The position numbers were made by a program, and so were the translations under genes. A DNA stretch of 64,000 nt, from assembly GCA_030425195.1 (NCBI GenBank), contig JAUIAV010000002.1, positions 62,001-126,000 on the forward strand, written 5' to 3'. Below the pieces are notes generated by a model. That model was not told where the DNA came from and made no database searches. It was given only the letters and a program-made list of their open reading frames with translations. Position 1 is the stretch's first letter; each line of letters begins with the position of its first letter. Positions 1 to 9,173 of the stretch are shown here, one piece after another. The stretch is from Gammaproteobacteria bacterium (GTDB taxonomy: Bacteria > Pseudomonadota > Gammaproteobacteria > Pseudomonadales > Azotimanducaceae).

Positions 1-320
1 GGTCCGCATCGGCCAAGTGGGCCCTGCTCGCACCCATCTTCGTGCCCATGCTCATGCAGCTCGGAATCTCGCCGGATCTGACTCAGGCCGCTTATCGGGT
101 GGGTGATTCCTCGACCAACATCATCACCCCTCTGATGCCCTATTTTCCGCTGGTGGTGGTGTTCTGCCAGCGTTACGTGAAGTCCACGGGCATCGGCACC
201 GTGGTCGCCATGATGCTCCCGTACTCGTTGGGTTTCCTCGTGGTCTGGTCCGCCTTCCTCGTCCTCTACTGGACGCTGGGCGTTCCGCTGGGGCTGGGGG
301 CCAGCTACGTCTATCCCTGA
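1..320 (+). CDS. AbgT family transporter, C-terminal part (cut by window edge)
   Basis: The frame is open from the first base (first full codon at 3) and stops at 320. About 105 C-terminal residues are visible. They match the end of the AbgT family (p-aminobenzoyl-glutamate transporters and related antimetabolite exporters): a segment with [20 protein letters not shown], then two hydrophobic helices. This conserved AYRVGDS/TNIITP stretch is characteristic of the family. The protein would be an inner-membrane, ion-coupled carrier. The substrate cannot be judged, because family members range from folate breakdown products to sulfonamides. The start lies outside the window. The next gene is convergent. 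Confidence 0.9.
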   Translation, partial: SASAKWALLAPIFVPMLMQLGISPDLTQAAYRVGDSSTNIITPLMPYFPLVVVFCQRYVKSTGIGTVVAMMLPYSLGFLVVWSAFLVLYWTLGVPLGLGASYVYP

Positions 321-335
321 GGTTGCCGGCCGGGA

Positions 336-914
336 TCAGCGGCCTTCCGGTACTTCCGGCGGGAAGTGCTGGAGAATCACCCCGACCGCGTCGCGCACGG
401 TCTGGGACAGGCGTTTCTGGTCCGCCATGGTGATCTCCCGGACCGTCCACCCCATCCACTTCTTCTGGTCGCTCGCCCGGTCGATGATGTCGATGACCAG
501 GCCCGCTTCGGTGCTCTCCTGGGTGACCACCTGGCTGCCCTGGGTCTGCCCCACCACGTAGACCTGACGGTAGCTGCTCACGAACGCCGTGGTTCTGATG
601 GTGGGCGTACCGCCCAGGACGAAGCCGACCAGAAAATCGGCGTTGTTCGCGCTCTCCGAGTAGCGGAATCCCTGCCGCTCCAGAAATCTGCGGGTTTCCT
701 GTCTCAGCGCCGGCTCCAGGGCCGGATTCGGCGGGTTCGGGGACGCCACGATCAGCGTGCGCTGCGGAACGAAGGCGAAGGTCTCGAAGGTACTGAAATC
801 CGTGGTGAGATCGTAGTCGCTGTAGCCGGTGGGCTTCGTCATGCAGCCGGCGGACAGGCAGGCGCTCAGGAGCATCGCCAGGAATGGCAAGCGGGTTCTG
901 GTAACAGAGATCAT
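336..914 (-). CDS. DUF4136-type lipoprotein
   Basis: This 192-residue protein begins with a lipoprotein signal peptide; the lipobox LSAGC puts the acylated cysteine near residue 24. The mature part opens with a Y-x-D-Y-D...TDFSTFETFAF pattern, as in DUF4136 proteins, which are small envelope lipoproteins of unknown role. No charged residue follows the cysteine in a way that clearly suggests inner-membrane retention, so outer-membrane anchoring is the likelier guess. It lies 4 bases downstream of a second lipoprotein gene on the same strand, so the two are probably co-transcribed and may work together at the envelope. Family assignment is by pattern recognition only. Confidence 0.75.
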   Translation of the reverse strand: MISVTRTRLPFLAMLLSACLSAGCMTKPTGYSDYDLTTDFSTFETFAFVPQRTLIVASPNPPNPALEPALRQETRRFLERQGFRYSESANNADFLVGFVLGGTPTIRTTAFVSSYRQVYVVGQTQGSQVVTQESTEAGLVIDIIDRASDQKKWMGWTVREITMADQKRLSQTVRDAVGVILQHFPPEVPEGR

Positions 915-918
915 GGGT

Positions 919-1596
919 TCAGGCTCCCTTCAGCTGGTCAATGGCCGTGAGATCGTTCAGAGCGTCCACGAGAAGATCCGCCCAGCGGGCGATCAGGCGA
1001 CGCACCTGGGCGCGGTTGGATGCCCGGGTGGAACGATAGGTTTCACCGGGCGTGCTGGCGGAGCGGGTATCGAGCGCCCGGACGAGCACGGCGTCGGTCT
1101 GGGAATCGATGAGCTCCACGACGAAGGTAGCCTGACCCACGGATTCGATGTGGTATCGATCGACACCGGCATCATCCGGCGGGATCCGGGAGACCACGTC
1201 CAGCAGGTAACCGCGCACTCTGAGCACGTCGGGGCCCGGCTCAGTCACCTGCGGCAGCGTGAGCCGGTCGAGCGCCCGGTCGAACTCCTCGTTGATCAGA
1301 CGTTTCAGCTCCGCTTTCTGCTCGGGGCCGATGGCGTATCCGGCGGCCGCGTCGTCCTGCGTGCCCGTCAGCGGGCGGTAGCGGATACCGGCGTTCTCGA
1401 GAATCACTTTCTGATAGCCGTCGAGCCGGAACCCCTCGCGGACCCAGACCTGAGTCATGAGCGTCCCTTCCAGCGGCACCAGGCCGTCGAAGCTCCGGGC
1501 CGCGGCAGGTGCCCGGTGCGGTTCGGGCTGGCTGACGCAGCCGGCCAGGAGGAAGGCGGCCAGGACGATGGCGGGGGTGGCGATGGGTGATCGCAA
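919..1596 (-). CDS. DUF3313-like lipoprotein
   Basis: A 225-residue protein with a clear lipoprotein signal (hydrophobic run ending LLAGC, cysteine near residue 20). The mature region includes a stretch on L-V-P-L-E-G-T...W-V-R-E-G-F-R-L-D-G-Y and a later V-V-E-L-I-D-S-Q-T-D segment, resembling DUF3313 lipoproteins. It is the upstream member of a two-gene lipoprotein unit with the gene ending at 336; only 4 bases separate them. It is divergent from the K+-channel-like gene at 1701, with about 100 bases between for both promoters. Function is unknown; an envelope-maintenance role is inferred from location alone. Confidence 0.7.
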   Translation of the reverse strand: MRSPIATPAIVLAAFLLAGCVSQPEPHRAPAAARSFDGLVPLEGTLMTQVWVREGFRLDGYQKVILENAGIRYRPLTGTQDDAAAGYAIGPEQKAELKRLINEEFDRALDRLTLPQVTEPGPDVLRVRGYLLDVVSRIPPDDAGVDRYHIESVGQATFVVELIDSQTDAVLVRALDTRSASTPGETYRSTRASNRAQVRRLIARWADLLVDALNDLTAIDQLKGA

Positions 1597-1700
1597 TAGG
1601 GGTCTCCGTTTCCGGGCGGATTCTAGCCAAAGGCCGGAAGGCTGGATAGCGCTGTCCGATTCGGGGAATAATCCGCGCCATCGGAGGAAGCGGATGAATC

Positions 1701-2372
1701 ATGTCGGGCGTTGAGACGCTGGTGAACCGGATCGGCAGGCAGAACTACCTCGCCCTGTCCCTTTTCTGTTATCTGATCGCGGATGCGTTCTTCCCGGATA
1801 ACCATCTGCTCACCTACACCATACTTGCCATGCTCATCGTCTCCGGGCCGCTGGCGACGGGGAAGACTTTCGGTGAGCGCTGGGTGACGGTGGTGCTGGC
1901 GGTCGCCATGGTCGTCCTCGGCTATCTGAGCTCGCTGGTTGCCAACCATCACCTGGGCCTGATCGCGAGCCTCGTTGCCGCGGCCTTCTTCCTGGATATG
2001 ATCTATCTGATCTCCAAGGCGCTCCTGAAAGAGCAGACCCGGGTGACGGGAGAGACCATCTGGGCGGCCATCAACGTCTACGTGCTGCTCGGGCTGATGT
2101 TCGCGTTCCTCTACACGGCGGTGCTCGCGGTGGAACCCATGGCCTTCTCGGGTGGCATTCTCGAGGACAGCGCGAATCCGATTGCGCAGTCCATGATCTA
2201 CTACAGCTTCGTGACCATGACGACGCTGGGCTACGGAGACATCACACCGGAAATCCAGGTGGCGGCTACGCTTGCCTACGTGCAGGCGCTGGTCGGACAA
2301 CTCTATGTGGCGATTCTGATCGCCAGGCTGGTATCGCTATACAACCTATCAGACAAGGAGCAGTCCTCTTGA
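1701..2372 (+). CDS. K+-channel-like membrane protein (ion_trans_2 type)
   Basis: The 223-residue protein has several hydrophobic helices (roughly residues 15-32, 36-55, 62-82, 85-108, 122-145, 190-212) and a potassium-type selectivity filter TTLGYGD at 174-180, followed by ITPE. This is the signature of the two-TM pore module of prokaryotic K+ channels, here preceded by about four extra helices. No RCK/TrkA gating domain follows; the protein ends about 40 residues after the filter. A GGAGG lies at 1683-1687, rather far from the ATG at 1701. The stop codon overlaps the TTG start of the next gene, a periplasmic binding protein, so translation of the two is probably coupled. Confidence 0.85.
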   Translation: MSGVETLVNRIGRQNYLALSLFCYLIADAFFPDNHLLTYTILAMLIVSGPLATGKTFGERWVTVVLAVAMVVLGYLSSLVANHHLGLIASLVAAAFFLDMIYLISKALLKEQTRVTGETIWAAINVYVLLGLMFAFLYTAVLAVEPMAFSGGILEDSANPIAQSMIYYSFVTMTTLGYGDITPEIQVAATLAYVQALVGQLYVAILIARLVSLYNLSDKEQSS

Positions 2373-3148
2373 GGAAAACAGTCGCGGCGCGCAGCCGCAG
2401 GTGGATGCTGACCGGGCTACTGCTGCTCGCTTCTCCCTTACTTCACGGGGAGGTGCTGCAGGTGACCGGAAGTCTCTGGTCGCCCTATGTGGACGGCGAT
2501 CTGCCGAATGGCGGGCTGGCGGCCGATCTGGTGCGCACGGCCCTGAATCGGGCGGGCTTCGAGGTGAATGCCAACATCGAAACCTGGAGCCGTGCCTACG
2601 AAGGCGTGGCGGTCGGTGTCTACGACGTGGTCCCCGCCATCTGGCAGACCCCGGCACGGGAGGCGGATCTGATCTTCTCCAACCCGTATCTGCTCAACGA
2701 CATCATCTTCATGTCCCGGCGCGGCGTGCTGGTGGAGTATCAGACCCTCTCCGATCTTTCCGGTTACCGGATCGGCGTGGTGCGGGACTACGCCTACGAT
2801 GAGAAATTCGACAGCCATCCGGACCTGATCCGTATCGCGAACGGCCATCTCATCCAGAACCTGCTGCTGCTGCGACAGGACCGTCTGGACGTGGTGGTAG
2901 GGGACAAGTGGGCACTCCTGCACGAGATCTCCCGGTTCATGCCCGAGGATCTCGGCTACTTCCGGGCGCTGGACAAACCGCTGGCGAGGCGGGCTCTCCG
3001 GCTGGGGGTCAGCCGGAAGAATCCGAAGGCGCAGGAAATCGTCGCTGCCTTCGACCAGGCCATCGCGGCCATGCGCGAAGATGGCACTTACGACGACATC
3101 GTACGGCGGCACACGGCGGGACTGGCGAAGCTGCCCGAGCGGCGTTGA
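2369..3148 (+). CDS. Periplasmic solute-binding protein, SBP_bac_3 type
   Basis: This 259-residue protein has a basic N-terminus and a hydrophobic signal sequence ending near residue 27. The mature part has the bilobed type of polar amino-acid binding proteins: W-S-P-Y near the front, G-L-A-A-D-L-V, a READLIFSNPYL motif in the hinge/ligand region, G-Y-R-I-G-V, and a C-terminal M-R-E-D-G-T-Y-D-D-I. It starts with TTG inside the stop codon of the channel gene (TTGA overlap); an in-frame ATG at 2405 is an alternative but would shorten the basic N-region. No ABC permease or ATPase adjoins it, so its partner is either the channel or something encoded elsewhere. Confidence 0.85.
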   Translation: MRKTVAARSRRWMLTGLLLLASPLLHGEVLQVTGSLWSPYVDGDLPNGGLAADLVRTALNRAGFEVNANIETWSRAYEGVAVGVYDVVPAIWQTPAREADLIFSNPYLLNDIIFMSRRGVLVEYQTLSDLSGYRIGVVRDYAYDEKFDSHPDLIRIANGHLIQNLLLLRQDRLDVVVGDKWALLHEISRFMPEDLGYFRALDKPLARRALRLGVSRKNPKAQEIVAAFDQAIAAMREDGTYDDIVRRHTAGLAKLPERR

Positions 3149-3151
3149 GAA

Positions 3152-3409
3152 TCAGTCCTTGTCGACGAGGGAGAAGTTGGCGAAGTTCGGATCCTTCGGG
3201 GTCCGGTCGTCAGCCGGTGAGCCTTTCCTGACACCGTCGAAGAAGTCCATCTCCTCCACGTAGCGCTTCAGGTCGCGCTCGGCCGCCTCCCGGGTGGGGA
3301 AGGGGCCATGGTCGTCCTCCCGCGTCTGGTAGAACCAGCCGCCATTCTGGCAGAACACCCTGTCGCGGGAACGGAAGAAGGTACTGTCCTGACTGTCCGA
3401 TTTACGCAT
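3152..3409 (-). CDS. Small DUF6316-like protein
   Basis: An 85-residue soluble protein with the pattern F-F-R-S-R-D-R-V-F...N-G-G-W-F-Y-Q-T-R-E, then G-P-F-x-T-R-E-A-A-E-R-D-L-K-R-Y. This matches small DUF6316 proteins of gammaproteobacteria, which have no known function. The C-terminus is acidic and probably disordered. It is convergent with the binding-protein gene, with only three bases between the stops. No signal peptide or membrane segment is visible. Confidence 0.65.
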   Translation of the reverse strand: MRKSDSQDSTFFRSRDRVFCQNGGWFYQTREDDHGPFPTREAAERDLKRYVEEMDFFDGVRKGSPADDRTPKDPNFANFSLVDKD

Positions 3410-3545
3410 GTCGGTAATTATCGCTTCGGGCGGGTGTGTGAGACGTGCGTCGGGTCACAAAAGTCCGGTGCAGAAGGCAGCCGTGTTTCCATCCCTCTGG
3501 ATTTGTTGTTGAATCCCACGCTTGACGGTTTTTCCGGGGGAACGC

Positions 3546-4730
3546 ATGACAGAAGCGCGACTGGACGATTTCCGGTTAGAAACACGGGCCTGGCTGGAGG
3601 CGAACTGTCCGCCCGGCGCCCGCGGTCCGGGGCCGATCTCGAACGGCTCCAGCAGGATCGTCATCGAGGATGCGGATACACGGCTCTGGCTCGAACGGAT
3701 GATCGAGAAGGGCTGGACCGTGCCCAACTGGCCGAAGGAATACGGCGGCGGCGGCCTGTCCAAGGACGAATACGTCGTTCTCCTTCAGGAAATGGGTCGA
3801 ATCGGCGCCCGGCCCGCACTTTCGAGCTTCGGCACGTCCATGATCGGGCCCACGCTGCTCGAGATGGGCACGGAAGATCAGAAGTCCCGGCACCTGCCGC
3901 GGATTGCGAGGGCGGAAGTGGAATGGTGCCAGGGCTACAGCGAGCCCGGCTCCGGCAGCGATCTGGCGAGCCTCCGGACCCGGGCCGTGGATGCCGGCGA
4001 TCACTTCGTGATCAACGGGCAGAAGATCTGGACCTCCGGCGCTCAGCATGCGGACTGGATGTTCATCCTGGTGCGCACGGACCCGGATGCGCCCAAGCAC
4101 GAAGGCATCAGTTTCCTGCTGCTGCCCATGGATCAGGAAGGCGTGACGGTGAAACCCATCCGCCTCATCAGCGGCGACTCGCCGTTCAACGAGACCTTCT
4201 TCGACAACGCCATCGCCAGCAGGGAAGACCTCGTCGGCGAGCTCAACAAAGGCTGGACCGTGGGCAAGCGGCTGCTCCAGCACGAGCGCTCCGGCATGGA
4301 GTCACTGGTTTCGGGCAGCGCCGACGCTGAGTCGAGCTCCCTGGTGGCTGAGGCGAAGCGGCGGCTCGGCGAGGTGGAGGGCCGTATCGGCGACGCATCC
4401 TACCGAGGCGAAGTGCTTGCGTATGAGATGAACAACGAAGTATTCCGACTCGCGCAGAAACGGGCGGTGGAGGAATCCGACGGTGGCACACCGGGCCCGG
4501 TGACTTCGATCTTCAAGGTCTACGGGAGCGAACTGCAGCAGGATTATTACGACCTGCTGATGCGGATCCGGGGCAGCAGCGGTGCCGTAGCCGATCCCGA
4601 AAACTTCAGCGAGGCGGAGCTGGCGGCGGTGCGGAACTGGCTCTACTACCGGGCCGGTTCGATCTACAGCGGCAGCAACGAGATCCAGCGGAACATCATC
4701 GCCAAGCGGGTGCTGGGCCTTCCGGACTGA
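3546..4730 (+). CDS. Acyl-CoA dehydrogenase family protein
   Basis: A 394-residue FAD enzyme with the standard acyl-CoA dehydrogenase layout: N-terminal helices, the FAD/substrate motif QGYSEPGSGSDLASL around residues 125-140, a middle beta-domain (INGQKIWTSGAQ), and a C-terminal helical domain ending YSGSNEIQRNIIAKRVLG. It would oxidise an acyl-CoA to the enoyl-CoA and pass electrons to ETF. The position that carries the catalytic Glu in medium-chain enzymes (Y-E-G) is Ser here, as in many steroid/branched-chain type members, so the base must lie elsewhere. The ATG at 3546 is preferred over a TTG at 3522, because a run of Gs sits just upstream of the ATG. Confidence 0.93.
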   Translation: MTEARLDDFRLETRAWLEANCPPGARGPGPISNGSSRIVIEDADTRLWLERMIEKGWTVPNWPKEYGGGGLSKDEYVVLLQEMGRIGARPALSSFGTSMIGPTLLEMGTEDQKSRHLPRIARAEVEWCQGYSEPGSGSDLASLRTRAVDAGDHFVINGQKIWTSGAQHADWMFILVRTDPDAPKHEGISFLLLPMDQEGVTVKPIRLISGDSPFNETFFDNAIASREDLVGELNKGWTVGKRLLQHERSGMESLVSGSADAESSSLVAEAKRRLGEVEGRIGDASYRGEVLAYEMNNEVFRLAQKRAVEESDGGTPGPVTSIFKVYGSELQQDYYDLLMRIRGSSGAVADPENFSEAELAAVRNWLYYRAGSIYSGSNEIQRNIIAKRVLGLPD

Positions 4731-4753
4731 TCGGGGTCGCCCGGGAGCTTCCG

Positions 4754-7093
4754 TTGATCAAGCGCGAACTGAGACTGGCCGTCGTCATCTACGGCGGAGC
4801 CTCCCTGGCCGTGTACATGCACGGCGTGACCAAGGAGCTTCTGAAGCTGGTGCGGGCCTCGAAGGTGCTGCACGAGATGGGTCGCGACAGGGCGCTCAAC
4901 GCAGCCTACTCGGAAAGCGTGGACCATCGTGAGTACGACACCGAAAGTGTCTATTTCGAGCTGCTGAAAAAGGTCAACCGGCACTGCCACTTCCGCGTGG
5001 TCATCGATGTGATCGCGGGCGCCTCCGCGGGCGCCATCAACGGCGTGATGCTGGGGAAGGCGCTGGTCGACGACGGCAAGCTCGACGTGCAGACGCCGCT
5101 GTGGCTGAACGATGCGGATGCGGACTATCTGAGCAATCCGCGCAAGCCTTTCCAGAAATGGTATCTGTACCCGTTGCTGCGGATCCTGGCCCACTGGCTG
5201 CCGGCGGAAATCGGGACCACACCGGAAACCCGGGAAAAGCTGGCGCGTTTCGTGCGCTCTTCCTGGTTCGAGCCGCCTTTTTCGGGCAAGCGCCTGTGCA
5301 CGCACTTCTTCAATGCGCTCAACAGCATGGTGGAAAGCCGGCGCGACGGTTCCAGCCTGATGCCGCCCGGACAGCGTCTGGACGTCTACGCGAGCGTGAC
5401 CGATCTGACCGGCTATCCGAACCGTCTCCGACTGAACGAAGCGCTGGTGGCCAGCGACCGGTCTCACTCCGCCTACTGTCAGCTCACCCATCAGGGCGGC
5501 GGACCGAGCGACTTCGCTGACGCCAATCTGCCGGCGCTGGTCTGGGCCGCGAGGTCCAGCTCTTCTTTCGCCGGCGCCTTCCCACCGTTCGAGCACAGGG
5601 AGCTCACTGAGCTGCTCGACGAACGGGGACAGACGTGGCCTGACGAAGACCGGTTTCTGAATGAACGGCTGCTGGTTGAACACGACACACCCGCCAGCCG
5701 TCGTTTCAATCCCCGCCTGCGCTATTACGTGGATGGCGGCATCGTCAACAACAAACCATTCGACGCGGCCATGGCGGCATTGTCCCAGCGTCCGGCAGAC
5801 CGGCACGTGGACCGGTTCGTGCTCTATGTGGAGCCGGACCCGAAAGTGGAGCCGCCGGAGAACCCCACCGAGCCCATCGGCTACATCGGCACCATCCATG
5901 CGGCACTGTCCACCATTCCCCGGAACCAGCCCATTCTCGAAGAGCTCGAGGAGATCGTGGATCAGGACCGGCGGGTACAGATCAACAGGCGTCTGGTGGA
6001 GGCGGAACAGCCGCGGGTGGTGGAGAAGGTCTCTGAGCTGCTTGCTCATCAGGGCAGTCGGGCGCCGGGTGCAGAGCTCATTGCCTATCTGCGGGAATCC
6101 ATGACCGAGACCGCGGCCGCGGACATGGGTGCGGCCTACACGGGTTACGTACGGCGTCGGGTCTGGCGGCTCACCGAAGCGCTCATGGAGGAGTGGGTGG
6201 TGCTGGCGGAGGACCCGAATCTGCAGCAGACGCGGCGTGAAATGCTGGCCGCCATCGAAGGCTGGTGGCGGGTGCCGGATCCCGTACAGCGCGCGAACCT
6301 GGAACACGATTTTCTCGACCGTTTCGACGTCACCTTCCGGATCCGCCGCCTTCAGTTCGTCATCCGCCGGCTGAATCAGCATGGCGAGGAAGTGCTCACC
6401 GATTCCGCCCGTGACGCGATCGACGAGTTCAAACCGGTGGCCTACGATCACCTGAACCACCTCTACGAGTCCCGCCGGGCGCTGTCCGGCTCAAAGCTGG
6501 ACGACGCGCTCATCGAGGGGCTCTATCTGGCTGCCCGGTCGCTGCCGCTGGAGCGGGAGGCGGCCGGCGAGCTGCTGAGGTCTCTTTCCGGTGCGCTGAA
6601 CCTCAAAGCCCTGGACAGGGAATTCGACGACGTCTTCGAGAAGTTCATGGCCGACATCGGCCGGGATCCGCTTCGCGATGCATTCCTGGCAGACTACGTG
6701 GGTTTTCCTGTTTACGACGTGCTGCTTTACCTGCCGGGGACCATGGAACTCGGGCCGGATCCGCTGACCCGGGTGCAGGTGGACCGGATCAGTCCTCAGG
6801 ACTCGGTGTCATTGAAGTCCGTGTTCAGAGGGCTGAAGAGCAGAAACCTCATGGGCTTCCTCGGCTTCTTCAATCGGGCATACCGGGAGCACGATTACCT
6901 GTGGGGCCGTCTGAACGGCGCCGACCGCCTGGTGGATATGGTGGCCGGCGTGGCACCCGCCGCCTTCGAGGCAGGTGAAGCGGACGCTCTGAAACGTGAA
7001 CTGTTCCGTACCATCGTCGCCCGGGAACGCCGGCGCCTCTACCGCTGCGACGATGAGCTGTCCAAGCTCGAGTCGCTGTTCTCCGAGTCGTAG
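4754..7093 (+). CDS. Patatin-like phospholipase with DUF3376-type C-terminus
   Basis: This 779-residue protein starts with a beta strand/oxyanion segment (RLAVVIYGGASLAVYMHGVT), the nucleophile elbow GASAG with Ser91, and the dyad motif DGG at Asp327 in YYVDGGIVNNKP. Together these form the patatin Ser-Asp lipid acyl hydrolase core. The roughly 400-residue C-terminal half is helical and typical of the long patatin-related family (DUF3376, TIGR03607). No signal peptide is seen, so it probably acts on membrane lipids from the cytoplasm. It uses a TTG start, 24 bases after the acyl-CoA dehydrogenase stop, so the two may be co-transcribed. Its last 55 bases overlap the convergent peptidase gene. 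Confidence 0.9.
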   Translation: MIKRELRLAVVIYGGASLAVYMHGVTKELLKLVRASKVLHEMGRDRALNAAYSESVDHREYDTESVYFELLKKVNRHCHFRVVIDVIAGASAGAINGVMLGKALVDDGKLDVQTPLWLNDADADYLSNPRKPFQKWYLYPLLRILAHWLPAEIGTTPETREKLARFVRSSWFEPPFSGKRLCTHFFNALNSMVESRRDGSSLMPPGQRLDVYASVTDLTGYPNRLRLNEALVASDRSHSAYCQLTHQGGGPSDFADANLPALVWAARSSSSFAGAFPPFEHRELTELLDERGQTWPDEDRFLNERLLVEHDTPASRRFNPRLRYYVDGGIVNNKPFDAAMAALSQRPADRHVDRFVLYVEPDPKVEPPENPTEPIGYIGTIHAALSTIPRNQPILEELEEIVDQDRRVQINRRLVEAEQPRVVEKVSELLAHQGSRAPGAELIAYLRESMTETAAADMGAAYTGYVRRRVWRLTEALMEEWVVLAEDPNLQQTRREMLAAIEGWWRVPDPVQRANLEHDFLDRFDVTFRIRRLQFVIRRLNQHGEEVLTDSARDAIDEFKPVAYDHLNHLYESRRALSGSKLDDALIEGLYLAARSLPLEREAAGELLRSLSGALNLKALDREFDDVFEKFMADIGRDPLRDAFLADYVGFPVYDVLLYLPGTMELGPDPLTRVQVDRISPQDSVSLKSVFRGLKSRNLMGFLGFFNRAYREHDYLWGRLNGADRLVDMVAGVAPAAFEAGEADALKRELFRTIVARERRRLYRCDDELSKLESLFSES

Positions 7094-9105
7094 CGTGCGA
7101 ACCACGCCAGCACGTGTCCGACCTTGCCGATCAGGTGGCTCGGCCGGGCGGCGATGCCGTGAGAGGCCTCCGGCACCCGGACCAGGGCAGTGTCGATCTT
7201 CCGGGCTTTCAGCGCCTGATAGAACTGCTCGGCTTCCGAGATGGGCGTGCGCAGATCCTGTTCACCCGTCAGCAGCATGGTCGGCGTGGTGACGTCGCCG
7301 ACGAAGTGTAGCGGTGATCGGGCGAGATAGGCTTCCGGGTCTTCCCAGGGTGGTTTGTCGAACCAGTACCGGCGGAAGAACTCGGCGCCATCGGCGGTCA
7401 GGACCATGGAATACCAGTTGATGACCGGCTTTGCGCTGACGGCGGCCGCGAAGCGGTCCGTGTGGGTGACGATCCATGCGGTCAGGATGCCGCCCCCGCT
7501 GCCGCCGGTGACGAACAGCCGTTCTTCGTCCGCATAGCCCTCCTCGGTGGCATAGTCCACGGCCGACATCAGATCGTCGAAGTCGCCGCCAGGATAGGCG
7601 TGATGGATCAGGTTCGCGAACTCGGCGCCGTAGCTGGTGGAGCCGCGCGGGTTGACGTAGACCACCACGTAGCCGGCCGCCGCGTAGAGCTGGACCTCGC
7701 TCGAGAAGTGCGGGCCGTATGCCGCGAACGGGCCGCCATGGATCTCGAGGAGGAGCGGGTAGTTGCCACCGGGCTCGTACCCGGGCGGTGTGGCGATCCA
7801 GGCCTCGATCTCCCGGCCATCGAGCCGGGACGGAAAGCGGACGGTGCGTACTTCGGCCAGGTCCCGGTGTGCCAGCAGATCCTCGTTCAGGGCGGTGAGG
7901 GTTTCGGCGTCCCGGTTCCGGATGACGGCCAGCTCGGCCGGTCGTGACGGCGCGGAGCGGGTATAGGCGATGGTGTTTCCGGCCGCATGGAAGGCTCCGC
8001 CCGTGTAGGGACGCGTCATGGCGGTTCCGCCCAGGTCCGATGCGAGGACGCGGCTCCGGCCGTTCAGGTCGATGCGCGCGAGGGTACCCCGACCCTTGTC
8101 GTCATACTGGACCAGGATCGACCGGGAGTCCCGGGCCCAGACAAGATCGCCGATGCTCCGATCCAGCGCTTCAGTGAGCACCTGGGTCCTGTCGCTTTCC
8201 AGATCCCTCAGATAGAGCAGCGCGTTCTCTGAACCGCGATGATGGTCATCCCATCCGGTCCAGGCCAGGTAGCGGCCATTCGGCGAGAACGCAGGCCGTC
8301 CGTCCGGCCCGTAGCGGTCGGTGAGCCGGATCGGGGCGTCACCGGCGAGGGAGAAGCGGTACAGGTCGGTATCCAGCGATTCGTATTCCCAGTCGGGACG
8401 CCGGTTGGCGGAGACGACCAGCGCGGAGCCGTCAGGCGTCCAGGTGTAGGCCCCGTGGTTGTAGTCCCCGGTGGTGATCTGCCGCGGGGATCCGCCGTCG
8501 GCGGGCACCACGTGTATGTGATCGAAACCGGGTTTGAGATAGCCGACCCCATCGGCCCGGTAGCGGACGCTGTCGTAGACCTTGAAGGGCGGCGCCCAGT
8601 CGGCGCCCTCCGGCGCCCTGGGCAGGCTTGCCAGAGGTTCGGCCTCGGCGGCCGTGAACATACGGAAGGCGATGCGGCTGCCGTCCGGTGAGAAGCTCAG
8701 GGCGGACGGTCTCTCAGGGAGACGGGTGATGCGGGCGGTACGGTTGTCGTCGAGCCAGTGAATGTGGATCTCCGCGTCCTCACCGCTGCCGGCAACGAAG
8801 GCGATCCGCGCGCCGTCGGGCGAGAACACGGCAGGGCCGCTGGCGCCGTCGGTCATGGGCCTGTGATCTCTGCCGTCCGCGTCGATGAGCCACACGCGGC
8901 TGACCGTGCGATCGGTCATCACGTCATAGCCGTTCCGGCTGTAGGCGACGGTTCGGCCATCCGGCGAGACCTGGGGGCTGGCCGCCCATTCCAGCTCGAA
9001 GACGTCCATGGCGGTGAAGGGTTCGAGCTCCCTGGCGTTTACGGTGCCACAGAGCAGCAGCAGAATGGCCCAGAGCCGGTTGAGTGAGCGGATGGTTGCT
9101 GTCAT
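7039..9105 (-). CDS. S9 family (prolyl oligopeptidase-type) serine peptidase
   Basis: A 688-residue secreted peptidase: a signal peptide ends near residue 24; a beta-propeller of WD40/TolB-like blades follows (repeated S-P-D-G motifs such as VSPDGRTVAYSRN and FSPDGSRIAF); then comes a C-terminal alpha/beta-hydrolase domain. The catalytic triad is visible: Ser in GGSGGG, Asp in GEQDLRTP and His in ASHGIAARPS. The family removes dipeptides or cleaves short peptides, here presumably in the periplasm. The coding frame continues about 20 residues past the end of the fold into a serine-rich tail that is antisense to the end of the patatin gene. It is divergent from the threonine synthase gene. Confidence 0.92.
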   Translation of the reverse strand: MTATIRSLNRLWAILLLLCGTVNARELEPFTAMDVFELEWAASPQVSPDGRTVAYSRNGYDVMTDRTVSRVWLIDADGRDHRPMTDGASGPAVFSPDGARIAFVAGSGEDAEIHIHWLDDNRTARITRLPERPSALSFSPDGSRIAFRMFTAAEAEPLASLPRAPEGADWAPPFKVYDSVRYRADGVGYLKPGFDHIHVVPADGGSPRQITTGDYNHGAYTWTPDGSALVVSANRRPDWEYESLDTDLYRFSLAGDAPIRLTDRYGPDGRPAFSPNGRYLAWTGWDDHHRGSENALLYLRDLESDRTQVLTEALDRSIGDLVWARDSRSILVQYDDKGRGTLARIDLNGRSRVLASDLGGTAMTRPYTGGAFHAAGNTIAYTRSAPSRPAELAVIRNRDAETLTALNEDLLAHRDLAEVRTVRFPSRLDGREIEAWIATPPGYEPGGNYPLLLEIHGGPFAAYGPHFSSEVQLYAAAGYVVVYVNPRGSTSYGAEFANLIHHAYPGGDFDDLMSAVDYATEEGYADEERLFVTGGSGGGILTAWIVTHTDRFAAAVSAKPVINWYSMVLTADGAEFFRRYWFDKPPWEDPEAYLARSPLHFVGDVTTPTMLLTGEQDLRTPISEAEQFYQALKARKIDTALVRVPEASHGIAARPSHLIGKVGHVLAWFARYDSENSDSSLDSSSSQR

Positions 9106-9173
9106 GGGATCGTCCTCCTCGTCCGGCCTGTTGATACCATGCCGGAGAGTTCAGTCACAACGGGCCGGAACAG

